From: Fremontodendron californicum
Taxonomy: Eukaryota > Streptophyta > Magnoliopsida > Malvales > Malvaceae
Direction: 5' to 3'
Length of the DNA: 64,000 nt
NCBI GenBank assembly: GCA_030761205.1
Contig: JAULJL010000038.1
Span: 2,914,001 to 2,978,000 of the forward strand
Below, one piece after another: positions 1 through 12,607 of the stretch (position 1 is its first letter; every line of letters starts with the position of its first letter). The position numbers and the translations under genes were made by a program. The notes beneath the pieces were generated by a model that was given only the letters and a program-made list of their open reading frames with translations, had not been told where the DNA came from and searched no databases.

Positions 1-97
1 ATGTTCGGAATTATTATAAAAAAATATTGTATTGAATTGAAATATCAAAAAAAAAAATGTATAAAATAATAAAAATTTAAAGATAAGAATAATAAAG

Positions 98-280
98 GAG
101 TTTTGCTAACGAGTGTTTTTAGGCATTTTTTAAGGTTAATTAATATACTATTTATAGTAATAATATTGTATTAAATACAAAAGTTGACAATTTTATTCAT
201 CATTTTCAGTGCATTGATTGAACATATTACTATATTTAATACTCTTAAAAGTGTCCTAAAAACACTCATTAACAAAATTC
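98..280. mobile_element. Mutator-like MITE
   Basis: The ends are long inverted repeats of about 38 bp. The left end starts GAGTTTTGCTAACGAG and the right end, read on the opposite strand, starts GAATTTTGTTAATGAG. The element is flanked by a near-perfect 9-bp direct repeat at 89-97 and 281-289 (one mismatch). Long inverted ends with a 9-bp duplication are typical of Mutator-type non-autonomous elements. It has no coding capacity. Confidence 0.6.
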
Positions 281-289
281 ATAATAAAA

Positions 290-3200
290 TTATTTGCATC
301 AAAAATCAACTTTCAAACCATAAATATATCTTAACAACAATTTTAATAATAAAAGCTAAACTTTTTTACTCATTTAATATTAAAATTGCGACTTTTGATC
401 TCAAAATTAAACAAGATCATAATCAAATATATTTATGCCCAAAATTTTTTTTTTTTTCCCCTTAAAGCTTGCTCAAATTTCAAAACTCTTTTTCATATGA
501 AAGAAAAAGACTTGTGCATTAATTAAAGAGATAAAGAAACTTATACCAAATAAGGAAACATTTCAATACTTGTCGGCATGGTCCCACTCTCTCTGACTCT
601 CACGTCATTTCATAATTATTCAACCTCTTTTCAAAGTATTAACTTTTTACTATATATTAGTATTTATTATCATGTGTGTGCTTTATATATGAATATTTAT
701 TATTTATTTATTTTTAAATGTATAATTATATTTTATAAATAAACAAAATTAATAAATTACATATTAATTAAAAATTTTATTTATATGTAAAATAGATAAT
801 ACTTTTTTCAGGATCCGAACTTACCATTAAAGCAAATTTACCACTCATTTTTTAAAAGTGCAATTTTACTATAGTATTTTTCTGATTTAATTCAAAATGG
901 TAAAAAAAAAAAAGACTATTTTATGTAATTTTTTTTATTTTCTCATGAAATATTTTTTTATAAAGGACTTTTGACAACTTTCAAAACAAATTAAAAAGTA
1001 TAATTAAAAAAAAAAAACATCTATTCAAAATTAAGTGATAAATTTGATCATCACCTCATGTCTAATGAAAATTTTGAACTTTATCTTTTAAAATTTTGAA
1101 ACAAATAAATCAAATTATCTAATTTAATTCAAAAATGGTAAAAAAAAAGTAGAATATTTTATGGAATATTCTTTTATTTCCTCATAAAAAGTTTGAATTT
1201 TATTTTTTAAAAATTTGAAATAAAGAAAGGATTTTTAGACATTGATTAAGGATTATTTATTTATCATTTGAAAAAAGTTTTTTACATTTAATACATTACT
1301 TTTACTGAATTAAAAAAAATATATTAATTGTAATTTTATTGCTTATTTAAAAAAATACATTACTTTTACTGAATTAAAAAAATATAATATCTTAACTAAT
1401 GCCTATAAATACTGATTAACATTTTTCATAAAAAAATCAAATTAAAATAACACCAATTCAATTGCTTATTTTATTTAATTTTATTATTACTACCATTTAT
1501 AATTATGGGACCCATTCATAATTAATGAATACCATAAATTTGTAAGGTGATATAATATATATTTATTATTGGTTCAAAAAGAAAAAAAACAGTCCATTCA
1601 AAAATAATTGACATAGTCCCACCTCATAAATGATGATTTTTAAAATATTTTTATGCATTTTTTATAAATTTTTTTGTCCAGATATTTTTTAAAATTATTA
1701 TATAATAATATCTTCTCAAATGCTTTGAAAATAATTAATAAAATTATCGATATTTATATTTAATATAATATAATATTATAATTATAAATAATATATTAAT
1801 TAATCTTAAAGAATTGTCTAAGACACTAATTAGTAAAAACTTTTTTTATAATATATTTTATGCATTTAATTGTAGAATATTGTACAATTTTCATACTTGT
1901 TGATAAAAAGACAAAACTACCCTTTTACGTACTATGAAATAAATAGAAAATTTAAAAAGAAGAAAAAAAATATAACTAGTGAGATAATTTTTGGGTAAAT
2001 ATCTTTAGTTTGAATCTTAAATAATATTTTTGTAATATATATTTATATTTATATATTATGATCATTATTATTTTAAGATTTATTAATTATTATTGATATA
2101 AAAAGTAATAAACAAAGCTCAATCAAACTCCATTGCATAACTCTTGTACTACATCATAATAATCAAAACATGATTCAAACAATCAGATATGGACCACTTC
2201 TATACTTTTATTTATCAAAATGACTAAATTATCCTTTAATTAATTAATTCTACACCAAAAAAATTAAGAATAGCTTTTAAAGAAAAAGTCATACACAAAC
2301 TCTTACATTTAAGCAAGATTTATATGTTTTATGTATACATCAAATCTCTATTTGAATTTATCTAAAACTTATTGATGGGATAATTGCATAGTTAACAATC
2401 ATGTTTAAGTATTTGACTTGATTTATTTGTAGAGGTGTTCAAGGGTTAAGTGGTTGGGTTAGGTGAGGTCAAAAAAAAAAAATTTTTGTTTGTTCAAAAT
2501 CAATTTGGGTTCAACCTATCGAGCTTGAAAGTCCGTTTTACTATTTGATATTAATATTAAAAAATTATTTTATATTTATATTTTTCATATTTATATTTGA
2601 ATAATCTTTTTTATTAATTGGATTGAGCTTATCGAACCAAACAGATAGTCCCATCCGTGAACAGGTTCGTCTAATTTTAGATATTTCTAATGTTTCCATT
2701 TAGTTATATAAATATTTTTCATGAATTATAACAACATTTTATGTAAGAAAGTGAAATTAAAAACAAAAAAATTATTTAAATACCTATAAATTTTACTCTC
2801 ATATGTACTTTATTTTTTAGTTAAACAAACTTATTTTGAGATTCATTGTCTATACTGAGACCCCAAAAGGTTGTTTTAATTGAAATTATATTATTGCCCA
2901 CGCTTCGCTTGTAGTTTTTTTTTTTTAAGTTATTCTAGAGTAAATATTTGATAAAAAAAATGTACAAAAACTTAACAATTAATATGAACAAATAATACAT
3001 GTTTCTCTAAAATAGTAGGTTGTAACTTTTAACGGAAAACTTGTAAGAAATGAATACATAATAGTATTTAATGTCAAAAAATTCATTTAATTCTAACTCG
3101 TGATGCATAAATTAAAAATAAAAACTTAGTTTTTAATGATTCTAAACCAACAATTTATATTTTTGTAACGTATTGAAACATAAAAATCAGATCAAATTGA

Positions 3201-6090
3201 AATACAAATTTTAAATATATAAAAAGCATAATCATAATTGTTATTTATGTCTGAAGAGTTTAAATGAATATCCCAAATGAACATATATTAACAGAAAAAA
3301 TTCGAATTTGATTTATAAGTATTTATACTACTCGATATATATGTATATATATATATATATATAAACTCAAAATATTTAAATTTAAATGACATTAAATATT
3401 AAGTGCATTCATCTACAATTAATTGGAGTCATGAATATCATATATTCATGAATGGATAAGTTTGTGAATAGTTATGGTCATACAATCTAAATACGTTTCA
3501 TGGATATTTATACTATTAAATAGATATGAATCTAGACTCAAAATATTATTCTTAAATAGCACTAAACATTAAGTACATTCATCTGAAATTAATCGGGTTC
3601 ATGTATACCATATATTTATGAATGACTAAATAAATAAATAAATAACTAAATTCATATAACATAAAATAAAAAAATAATTAATAATATAAAAAAATTGTTC
3701 ATGACTATCACGTAACAGCAAATTAACTCACTTCATAAATGATTTTTTTAATATAACATAAATTATTAATACCGAACTCCTTTTCTTCGTTGAAGCTTGT
3801 TCAAATTTCACAACTCTTTTTCATATGAAAGAAAAAAACTTGTTTTATTTACTTGTATCCTTCCCTATAATTTTTGTTACAATTAAGTTTTAAATTTCTT
3901 CAATTTAGTGAAATATTGTGATGAGATAATATTTGATGCATTGAACAAAGATTCAAAAAATAGAATTTCGTACGAAATAATGATATATTTTTATTATGTC
4001 ATTTAAAATTTTTGATACTGTTATAAAAATGTGTCAAGCATTTGAAATTAGTATTTTTTCAATAGAAATGTAAGATCCCATTCCTAAAAGTTGTAAGTTT
4101 TTTTTTTTTTTTTAATTTGATAAATTTAAACATATAACTTTATTTTATTAAAATTTTTGAAAGAAAGCCTATTGTAAGCAAATATATCCAAGTTTTTACA
4201 CCATTCTTTTTAATCAAAATCTTTCATAATTTTTTTGTTGTTGCAAACTTTCGTTAAAAATTGAAGTATTCAATATTATTAACTTTCTTTTGATTAAAAT
4301 TTTATTTTTTATATTGCTTAGTAAAAAAAAAAAAAAAACATTGACCAAATGACAGAACTTAATTAGTATAGATTCGTAGCTTCAAAAAGTACAAAGCATA
4401 TTCCAATTTGCATAAAAAAAAAATTTACCTAAGTTTTGTCATCAATTTAAATATAAACTAAATTTTGATGCAGTTATTAGGTGAGTGAAAAATAATTATT
4501 TATTAAAAAAATTACATTATTTATAAATTTTTTGATTGAATTTAGTTTTACGAATCAAATGACATCAACTCAGTTGATGAAATATAAAAAATTCAAACAA
4601 AATCAGAATATCAAAAAATAAAATAAAGATATTTATGTCTTTCAATACTTTATATAAGTATAATTTTAAAAAATTACTTATTTCTTCCTAAAAACTACAT
4701 TTAAAAAAAAAATACCAATAAGTAAATTTTTTTGTTCCAAAATAATTTTTTTAAATATAACTTTTTTCTTCTGCTCATATAATAGGTGTACTGTGTGCAT
4801 AACTCTTAAAACTACTGGCAAAGAAATTTAAGAAAAAATACATTTTTCTCCTTTAATTTGAAGAATGGTCACTTACCCCTTAAGTTTATTTACTAAATGA
4901 ATTTTAAATAAAAGATAGATTTACCCTTTATTAATTATTTATGCTTCTATTATTTTTGTTATTTTCATTCTTTTTTTCCAAAACTTTTTTAACTACAAAA
5001 TAATAAAAATTTAATTAATTTTAAAATTATTTTTAATTACTATTAAATTATATTCTAATGTAAGTACATGTTAAATATTTTAAACTTATTTAAATTCAAT
5101 ATATTAACTTTGAGATGAATGTGTTATGTTTTTAAAATTAATTAATTAAAGTCATTGAAATTAGTTTAGTGATAATATTTTTTTATTAAAATAAAAAAAA
5201 TGAAAAAGGGATTAATATAATAAATAAATAAATAAAATGAGGGTACATAAAATTTAAAGTAAAATTTAAATAATATTAGTTTGATTAATGAAATTCTAAC
5301 ATTAATTACTTTTTTAAAAAAATAAAATGTGTTTTTCAAACTAATATATGTAAGTTTATTTTTAATAAAATTTCATGGATGATAATTATTTATATTTTCT
5401 TCTTTTTCTTCTTCTTCTTCTCCTTTATTTCTCTTATTTCTTTGTTTAAATCAATTTGTATGTAGGTACATGTTAAATATTTTAAATTTATCTTTAATTA
5501 ATTATATATTAACTTTAACATGAATTTATTAAATTATTTTTATTTAAAATAAATAAATTAAAATTATTTTAAAAAGTTCAGTGATATAGAAATTAATTAA
5601 AATGAAAAAAATACATAAATAAAGAAAAAAAATGAAGTTTTTAATATCTTAAGTAAAATTTGAAAAAAATATTAGTTTGATTAATGAAATCCTAATATTA
5701 TTTATTTTTTCTAGTGAGATAACATCTCATGAATGATCTTTTCCTTTATTTTCTTATTTTTTATTTTAATCAATTTCTTTACCACTAAATTTTTATAAAT
5801 AATGGTAATTAATTTCTTTTAAATAAAAATAATTTAATGAATTTATCTAAAAGTTAATATATAATTAAATTAAAAATAATTTTAAAATATTGAACATGAC
5901 ATAATTTTAAAACTAATTAAATTTTTATTATTTTATAATTAAAAAAATTTGAGTAAAAAATAAATAAGGAAATATATGATTAATAATTAAAAAGAATATA
6001 ATTATTTTTTTATTTAAAACTTACTTAATAGATAAAATTTTAAAAAATTAGTGTATTTTTCATAAATCTAAAAAAAGTAAATAGACATTT
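290..6090. other. AT-rich intergenic region, no gene seen
   Basis: This stretch is AT-rich with no convincing coding frame on either strand. It holds several old duplications. A block of about 54 bp at 462-515 recurs at 3789-3842. A block at about 885-960 recurs at 1125-1190. A block around 3385-3465 recurs at 3563-3632. A longer degenerate pair lies at about 5040-5300 and 5460-5700. An (AT)n run sits at 3337-3362. A decayed member of a 'TAGACCTG' repeat family is suspected near 2430-2675. These look like remnants of transposable elements. Confidence 0.6.
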
Positions 6091-6091
6091 T

Positions 6092-6290
6092 TTATAGGAT
6101 TTTGATAACGAGTGTCTTAAGACACTATTTAAGGTAAGGTTATCATATATAATAATATTTTTATTCAATTCATTGAAAATAATGAATGAAATTATTAAAT
6201 TTTATATTTAATATAATATTATTACTATAAATAATATATTAATTAATTTTAAAAAACATCTAAAGCCCTCTTAAGATTTTTTTTTTTTTC
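6092..6290. mobile_element. Degenerate relative of the MITE at 98-280
   Basis: The left side reads GATTTTGATAACGAGTGTC and closely matches the terminal repeat of the element at 98-280. The right side, around 6250-6285, contains a weak inverted match. The interior shares the 'atataatattattactataaataatatattaatta' type of AT sequence seen at 1750-1800. No clean target duplication was found, so the boundaries are approximate. Confidence 0.4.
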
Positions 6291-6299
6291 AAATTAAAA

Positions 6300-6990
6300 A
6301 AGTTAAGGCCGGATTTGGATTTTTATTTTGGATGAAATGTCTCATTTGGATTTCACCTCACTTCTGATGCGGTGGAATTCTAAGAGTATTCGTAAGGGGT
6401 TTTCTCCCCACTAATCGACTTAATAACCACCGGCCCCTCCAATCTAACTGGAGGGGCAGGGCCCAGTGCACAACTGGAGGGGAAATTCTCTTTTTTTTTT
6501 CTTTTTTTTCTTTCATTATTATTATTATTTTTAAATTGTTTATTTTTTAATTTTAGATTTTTAATTAATTAATTTTTTAATTTAATTATTAACATAAATA
6601 TATTTTAAATATTATTTAATATAAATATAATTTTTATATATATTTTTTATTATTTAATATAAATATAATTTTAATTATTTTTAATTATATATATTTTAAT
6701 CTAATTTTTTTAATAATTTTTTTTATTATAATTCATCTTATCATTACTTATGCATTTAAATTAAAATACATATTTTATCATTAATTTTAATCTCATTATT
6801 ACCATACATAACTTCATAACCATAATTATTTTTAATCTCATTAAAATTAATTTTATCGTCCGTCCAAATGGACCGGACAACAAATATATTTTCTTTCAAA
6901 ACTGAGATTAGTTTACTTTATCCGATGCTTCTTAAAAAACAAAAAAAAACTGTTCTTATTTTTCTATCTCCTATTCCTCCCAAATTCCGC
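6300..6990. promoter_or_regulatory. Upstream region of the SUVH-like gene
   Basis: This is the non-coding DNA directly upstream of the SUVH2/9-like gene. It has a GC-richer patch at 6300-6490 with an inverted repeat around GGAGGGG/CCCCTCC, followed by about 400 bp of A/T. The 5' leader of the gene probably begins within about 6940-6990. No unambiguous TATA box can be assigned. Confidence 0.4.
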
Positions 6991-6991
6991 C

Positions 6992-7027
6992 ATGGAAGCT
7001 GGTAACACCTTGAGAAACCCTAACTAA
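6992..7027 (+). CDS. Upstream ORF (11 codons) in the SUVH leader
   Basis: A short frame encoding MEAGNTLRNPN and a stop lies 39 bases before the main ATG at 7067. Its ATG has a strong plant start context (CCGCCATGG), better than many main starts, so ribosomes scanning the leader should meet it first. It does not overlap the main frame, so reinitiation is possible. Whether it lies in the transcript depends on the transcription start, which is not visible here. The peptide resembles nothing I recognise, so any role would be through translation control. Confidence 0.45.
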   Translation: MEAGNTLRNPN

Positions 7028-7066
7028 ATCCCTTCACATTCCTCTTTAAGCTTAAGTAACCACCAG

Positions 7067-9139
7067 ATGGGTTCTCTTGTACCTTTCCAAGACCTCAATC
7101 TCTGCCCAGAACTACCGCAAATCACCAGCATCGCCACCTCCTCCGCCGTGACAACCACCACTACCACCAACACCTTAAATTTCTTAACACCCAAAACTGA
7201 ACCAAAGCAAGAACCTTTCGAGGAACCAACACCAACCCAGACTATTCACCAACAACAAAACTTCCTCTTTTCTCTTTCCAATTCTACCCCTGAGTTCCTT
7301 TCTAATCCCGGAACTACCCCTCCGTCTAGTATTTCATCTTCCGCCGAGGACCAAAACGCCCTTTACTCCGAATACTTCCGAATATCCGAGCTCTTCCGCT
7401 CCGCTTTCGCCAAAAGGTTACAAAAATACGGCGACGTCGAAGTCCTTGACCCGGATTCTCGGGCCATCGTACCCGTATCCGAACAACCTCAACTAACCTC
7501 GGAAACCACCCCATCTAACACCTCCAACTCTGAACGAGCTTTATCCGTCGTCGTTTCACGTAAGAAGACCGGAAGATCCAATGAGCTGGTTCGGGTTACT
7601 AATTTAGGAATCGAAGACCAGAGACATTTTCGGGACCTTGTCCGAAGAACCCGAATGATGTACGATTCCCTCCGCATTTTAGTCATTTCGGAGGAAGAAA
7701 AGAGAACCGGACCAGGGCACGGGAGACGAGCACGTGGCGATTTGAGGGCAGCCGCGGTGATGAGGGATCGAGAACTGTGGTTAAATCGTGATAAAAGAAT
7801 AGTGGGTGCACTCCCAGGTATTGAAATTGGTGACATATTCTTTTTCAGAATGGAGCTTTGTGTGGTGGGATTACATGGACAAATTCAAGCTGGGATTGAT
7901 ACCTTGCCTGCGAGCCGGAGCTCGAGTGGAGAGCCAATTGCCACCAGCATTATTATTTCAGGTGGGTACGAGGATGATGAAGATTCGGGTGACTCCATAA
8001 TATATACTGGTCAAGGTGGACAAGATAAGTTTGGAAGGCAATGTATGCATCAGAAGCTTGAAGGAGGGAACTTGGCACTAGAAAGGAGTAAGCATTATGG
8101 AATTGAGGTAAGAGTGATTAGAGGGCTTAAATACGAGAATAGAGTTTCGAGTAAAGTTTATGTTTATGATGGTTTATATAAGATTCTTGAGTGTTGGTTT
8201 GATGTGGGGAAGTCAGGTTTCGGGGTTTATAAGTTTAGGTTGTCGAGAATGGTTGGGCAACCTGAGATGGGTAGTTCGATGATGAGGTTTGCTGAGAGTC
8301 TTAGGACTAGGCCTTTGTCCGCCAGGCCAATGGGGTATCTGACTCTTGATATTTCTATGAAAAAAGAGAGAGTTCCTGTCTTTCTTTATAACGATATTGA
8401 TAGTGATCATGATCCTATGTATTATGAGTATCTCGTGAACACTGTGTTTCCTCTTAATGCTTTTGGTCAGGGGAGTAATGGTACTGGATGTGAGTGTGTT
8501 TCGGGGTGCACGGAAGGGTGCTTGTGTGCTATGAAGAATGGGGGTGATTTTGCTTATGATTATAATGGTCTTCTCTTGAGAGGGAAACCGGTGATATTTG
8601 AATGTGGGAAATTCTGTCAATGCCCAATGACTTGTCGGAACCGTGTTTCACAGCATGGGTTGAGAAATAGGTTGGAAATATTTAGGTCAAGGGAAACGGG
8701 TTGGGGAGTGAGGTCCTTGGACTTGATACAAGCAGGTGCTTTTATATGTGAATATACAGGGGTTGCTCTCAGAAGGGACCAAGCAGAAATTTTCAAGATG
8801 AATGGTGATACTTTGATTTATCCCAGTCGCTTTTCTGAACGATGGGCAGAATGGGGGGATTTGTCTAAGATATTTCCAGAATATGTGTGTCCATCATATC
8901 CCTCAATTCCACCTTTGGATTTTGCAATGGATGTATCAAGGATGAGGAATGTTGCTTGTTATATTAGCCATAGTTCCAGTCCGAATGTGCTGGTGCAGTA
9001 TGTGTTGTATGATCACAATAACTTGATGTTCCCTCACCTTATGCTTTTTGCAATGGAGAATATCCCTCCTATGAGAGAGCTTAGCATAGACTATGGTGTG
9101 GCTGATGAATGGACTGGAAAGCTCTCTATCTGTAACTAA
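7067..9139 (+). CDS. SUVH9-like: SUVH2/SUVH9-like SRA-SET domain protein
   Basis: A 690-residue intronless gene, as usual for SUVH2/SUVH9. Residues 1-100 are low-complexity (Thr/Ser/Pro/Gln). The SRA (YDG) methyl-DNA-binding domain covers about 245-400, with the signature SGGYEDDEDSGD and a TGQGGQD motif. The Cys-rich pre-SET starts at C475 and runs to about 528. A SET domain follows at about 535-685. The protein ends just after ELSIDYG (671-677) and lacks the Cys-rich post-SET tail. The cofactor/catalytic motif normally NHSCSPN reads SHSSSPN (634-640), and the Tyr before DYG is Ile, so methyltransferase activity is unlikely. In Arabidopsis, SUVH2 and SUVH9 are inactive as enzymes, bind methylated DNA and help recruit RNA polymerase V for RNA-directed DNA methylation in the nucleus. 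The assignment rests on full-length resemblance including the C-terminus (KLSICN). Distinguishing SUVH2 from SUVH9 needs a tree. The frame is fully open. Confidence 0.95.
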   Translation: MGSLVPFQDLNLCPELPQITSIATSSAVTTTTTTNTLNFLTPKTEPKQEPFEEPTPTQTIHQQQNFLFSLSNSTPEFLSNPGTTPPSSISSSAEDQNALYSEYFRISELFRSAFAKRLQKYGDVEVLDPDSRAIVPVSEQPQLTSETTPSNTSNSERALSVVVSRKKTGRSNELVRVTNLGIEDQRHFRDLVRRTRMMYDSLRILVISEEEKRTGPGHGRRARGDLRAAAVMRDRELWLNRDKRIVGALPGIEIGDIFFFRMELCVVGLHGQIQAGIDTLPASRSSSGEPIATSIIISGGYEDDEDSGDSIIYTGQGGQDKFGRQCMHQKLEGGNLALERSKHYGIEVRVIRGLKYENRVSSKVYVYDGLYKILECWFDVGKSGFGVYKFRLSRMVGQPEMGSSMMRFAESLRTRPLSARPMGYLTLDISMKKERVPVFLYNDIDSDHDPMYYEYLVNTVFPLNAFGQGSNGTGCECVSGCTEGCLCAMKNGGDFAYDYNGLLLRGKPVIFECGKFCQCPMTCRNRVSQHGLRNRLEIFRSRETGWGVRSLDLIQAGAFICEYTGVALRRDQAEIFKMNGDTLIYPSRFSERWAEWGDLSKIFPEYVCPSYPSIPPLDFAMDVSRMRNVACYISHSSSPNVLVQYVLYDHNNLMFPHLMLFAMENIPPMRELSIDYGVADEWTGKLSICN

Positions 9140-11027
9140 ATATCTTAGAGGAGTTTTTTTTGGATTTTGATGTGGTGCAGCAGGGCGGTGAGACATGATA
9201 TGCTGAGGTGAGCTTAACTTCCAATTGCTGCAAGCATTTCCAGTCATATATATTTATTTTAAATTCATAATAGTTTGTGGTGTAGCCATCTATTATTTAG
9301 ATATTGCTTTTGATTTATGTCGTTCTCATGCTTTTCTTGTAGTCTAGTTGTCTGGCTTGTCTCCTGTTTGTAGGAGCTAGGAATATTATTCCCTTGTGCA
9401 ACTTCATGGTGTATGCATCAAGTAGTCAGCCATATACAGGAGGATGGAACATTTAGCACTTCCAGTGCTAGATGAATCTTGTTTCTGATGCAGTTTGATA
9501 CCGGGATATGATACCGGTTATCACTAAGACCATTTGAGGACACTCCCGTGTCACAGTTGCTTATTTCCTAAGTGCATGTTTTGTTTTGTACAGTGCAGTG
9601 TACTTATTTTATGTAATATATATGTTGTTGTATTCTACTAGTCTAGAACTCCTTTTGTCTTTCCTGTCTAATTCTAATATTTATGTCTGCCTCAATTCTA
9701 TCAAATGATTCTTTTTAATCGTTCCTGCTCATCAATTTTAAGAGCCAAGAATGGCATAAAGTTGTTGTTTGGTTATTTCATTATTGGATATTTCCTTGAC
9801 TAGCCAAAAAAGACTGATTAATCCTGCTGTTTTTGTACTCTTTCTTTGGTTTAGTCGTTGGATTCTTTTTCTTTGAGGGAGGGAGGAAATAATTGGTGTT
9901 ATACCGGTCATTCAGTTTTACAAGTAAGAGTGCACGAGAAATTGGTTAGTCATCTAGAAGGGAGGAACTGGATTTTAGCAGAAGGCAGGTGACAATAGAT
10001 GTTGAGCAGTCCCTCCAGCGTCATAAAATTTAAATAATAATAATGTGTATAAAACTCTGGTACCGCTTTAGAAATATAGGGTTTTATGCAACTGCCTTCT
10101 CCTCCTTGAAAAGTACCAATGAGAAGGTGCTATTGTTAGTTTGTTTTGAATCCTTGTCCTCATATTTAATGATTCTCAGCAAAGTGATTCATAGATTAGG
10201 AATAACCTTCATCACTCGCCATGTGAATAAAAAGCCATATGTTTGTATCTCATATTCATCATAAAATATAAATTTAAAACTTCTTGACTTGTTCCAATAA
10301 CTATGGTGACATATGAACAGCAATTTCCATGATAATAATGTGCTTCAAAGTGATTGATAGGTAGCGTTGACCGTGTCTCTGGCTGTTTTAATGACTTATA
10401 AGGTCATTAAAGCTAATTTTACTCTAGTGTTCTCTAACTCTTATGGATTGTGGAATATTAATCATATTTTTTGTTGGACATGGTGCGGCGGGCATCATGC
10501 TCAAATGCTGTGAGCTTTAAAGCTGGCTCTGTTGAATACTGGAAGGCTAAGATAGTTTATCAGTAAATGGAACATTTAGTTGTGGATGTGAAGTAGCTTT
10601 GGTAAGTAAGAGACTGTAAAAGGAGGCTGGGAAAGACCGAGTAGATATGGATTGAATTAGTGATTCCAAGATTTGAACACTCTCAGCTCATTTGCTGCTT
10701 ATAACGCTTTCCATGTTTATCATATATACTTTGCATATAACAGAAATAAGCACCTTGTCAAATGGTTGATGGTTTCCGGCATGGTAATATGCATAAGCTT
10801 ATTGGTATAAGACATTTGTATGTTAAATATTTTAGTTGTTCAAGATGAAAGCAATGTGGGATATTGATGGATGGTGAATAAATTTGACACTGATGGGAAA
10901 ACAATTCCATATTACTGGATGTCATAAATGCTAATGTATTTGAGCTAAAACGTTATTGCTATATATAATATTCATGTGCAAAAATAAGGGACGCATCATG
11001 TGCTTATATTTGGATCTTTTCATGTTT

Positions 11028-11192
11028 TCTAGTTGCTCACTTCAGTGAATTTCTGCAGGTGGGGATTGGACAATCCATCTAAAACAGTTTGTTGTAGCTG
11101 TGTTATCGTAATAAGTAAGTCTTTTATGTCTAGTTGTTCACTTCAGTGAATTTTCTGCAGGTGGGGATTGGACAATGCATCTAAAACAGTTT
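11028..11192. repeat. Direct duplication of about 63 bp
   Basis: Two copies, at 11028-11090 and 11129-11192, share a segment containing CTTCAGTGAATTT and CTGCAGGTGGGGATTGGAC with few differences. They are separated by 38 bp, giving a 101-bp offset. The origin is unclear; no coding frame runs through both. Confidence 0.7.
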
Positions 11193-12267
11193 TTTCATCT
11201 GGTTCCTTGGAACTTTTTGGCCCTCATCGTTCTCTTTGAATGTTGCTGCAAATGTGGCAATGGTATCGGATAAGATTCGGCCTTTCTGCTACCGCGGTTT
11301 TACGTTTTTCTCGCATTAGGTCCCTGGTGGCGATTAGGAAATAGGGAAACTGATGAAACAAACTTTTGGGAGACTATGGTTGATGCTGCTGCAATGTGCT
11401 GCTGACAACAGTTTATGATCTTTTTACTGGACCTTTGCAAATGAAGCCTTTTTCGACATGCTTTTCCACGGCGAATAGTCACCTTATGCTTCTGTAAGCT
11501 TGTTTGTACTCATGACTTAAACTCTTTTAACTTTTTTCTTTTTAAAAATTTTCCCCTCAACCCATTTGTATATATGAGGTCCAGAATGGACATGCTTGTA
11601 CAGGAATTGTATCGCTGTATTATTTGTAGTTGAATGAAGCAAGTCCATGTTATCTCCAATGCTTCTTTCTTTTTACTAACCATAATGGATGAATTGAGAT
11701 CGAACTTTCTACTTACCTTAGGGCAAGAGGATATATTTCGAGGTTGTGCCATTCGCAGATTCGCGATATAATACAAGTCGGCTCTAGCCTGCCGATGTAT
11801 CTGCTACTCTTATAAGTTCATTACAGTTAATTGTAATAGCTCTTTTTTTTCCTTTGCCCTTGGATATTGCAGGTAATTATGTGGATGAACATGTGCAAGA
11901 TGTTTATCTTTATTTATTTTGCAAGGTCTTGTTATAACTGGGGTGACAAACCCATTTTGTTGACAGGTGAGTACTCAATAGATTCATATTTACAATCACT
12001 AGAACTCGAGACTTAGAGAATTAGTGTAGCTAGTTTATGCAGTCATTTACGAGTGTTGTGCAGAGAAAAAAATCCAGAAAATTGGTTGTGTTCATCTCAG
12101 TAGTTTGATGATATTTCTGGTCATTCAAGGAACAGCATTATAAATACATGTGAAACAAGCATCATCATAGAGAATATTTTGTTTGGTTACTACAATTTCC
12201 ATGGTATCATTCCATCATGCATCTATGAGGGTGATAAACAGGCAGTTTCGGATCGGATTGTCGTTAG

Positions 12268-12381
12268 ATTCGGGTCATATGGTGGTGTTTCTTATAACCA
12301 TATCAATTTGCATATAATTGATGAATTCGGGTCATATGGTGGTGTTTCTTATAACCATATCAATTTGCATATAATTGATGA
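12268..12381. repeat. Perfect tandem duplication, 2 x 57 bp
   Basis: Copy 1 is 12268-12324 and copy 2 is 12325-12381, starting ATTCGGGTCATATGGTGG. Because 57 is a multiple of three, an 82-codon frame at 12179-12427 stays open through both copies. That frame resembles no known family. The near identity of the copies indicates a recent slippage-type event. Confidence 0.85.
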
Positions 12382-12510
12382 ATCCGACAAGAGGATCGGC
12401 ATTGGATCAAGGATAAGTCGTAGATAGTAATCCATAACAAAGTTAAATCATAGCAGGCAAGGGTGACACTAGGCATAGATCAAGGTATTTTAACCGATTT
12501 TTGACCCTCA

Positions 12511-12568
12511 AACGCACTCTTAACGACACGGTCTACTCGAACGCACTCTTAACGACACGGTCTAGTCA
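12511..12568. repeat. Tandem duplication, 2 x 29 bp
   Basis: The unit starts AACGCACTCTTAACGACACG and occurs at 12511-12539 and 12540-12568 with one or two differences at its end. It lies about 40 bp downstream of the stop codon of the minus-strand gene, probably in its 3' UTR. Confidence 0.8.
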
Positions 12569-12607
12569 AGACTTGACTTTTATGATATTTTACACATAAA
12601 TAGGGGG

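Larger units (their letters stand above)
9140..12607. other. 3' flank and intergenic DNA, no gene seen
   Basis: The base composition is less AT-rich than other intergenic parts, and the first several hundred bases are probably the 3' UTR of the SUVH-like gene. No coding frame longer than about 90 codons resembles a known protein. It contains three local direct duplications, listed separately (11028-11192, 12268-12381, 12511-12568). The right edge, about 12450-12607, is probably the 3' UTR of the minus-strand gene that ends at 12608. A non-coding transcript cannot be excluded. Confidence 0.55.

Noticed and set aside
6305..6890. A possible Harbinger-type element with GGCCGGATTTGGAT and GTCCAAATGGACCGG ends
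   Set aside because: The inverted ends match poorly and no 3-bp duplication could be fixed, so it is left as upstream sequence.
7326..9247. Several 60-135 codon frames opposite or out of frame within the SUVH-like gene
   Set aside because: They are shadows of the 690-codon frame. Codon structure and homology belong to the plus-strand frame.
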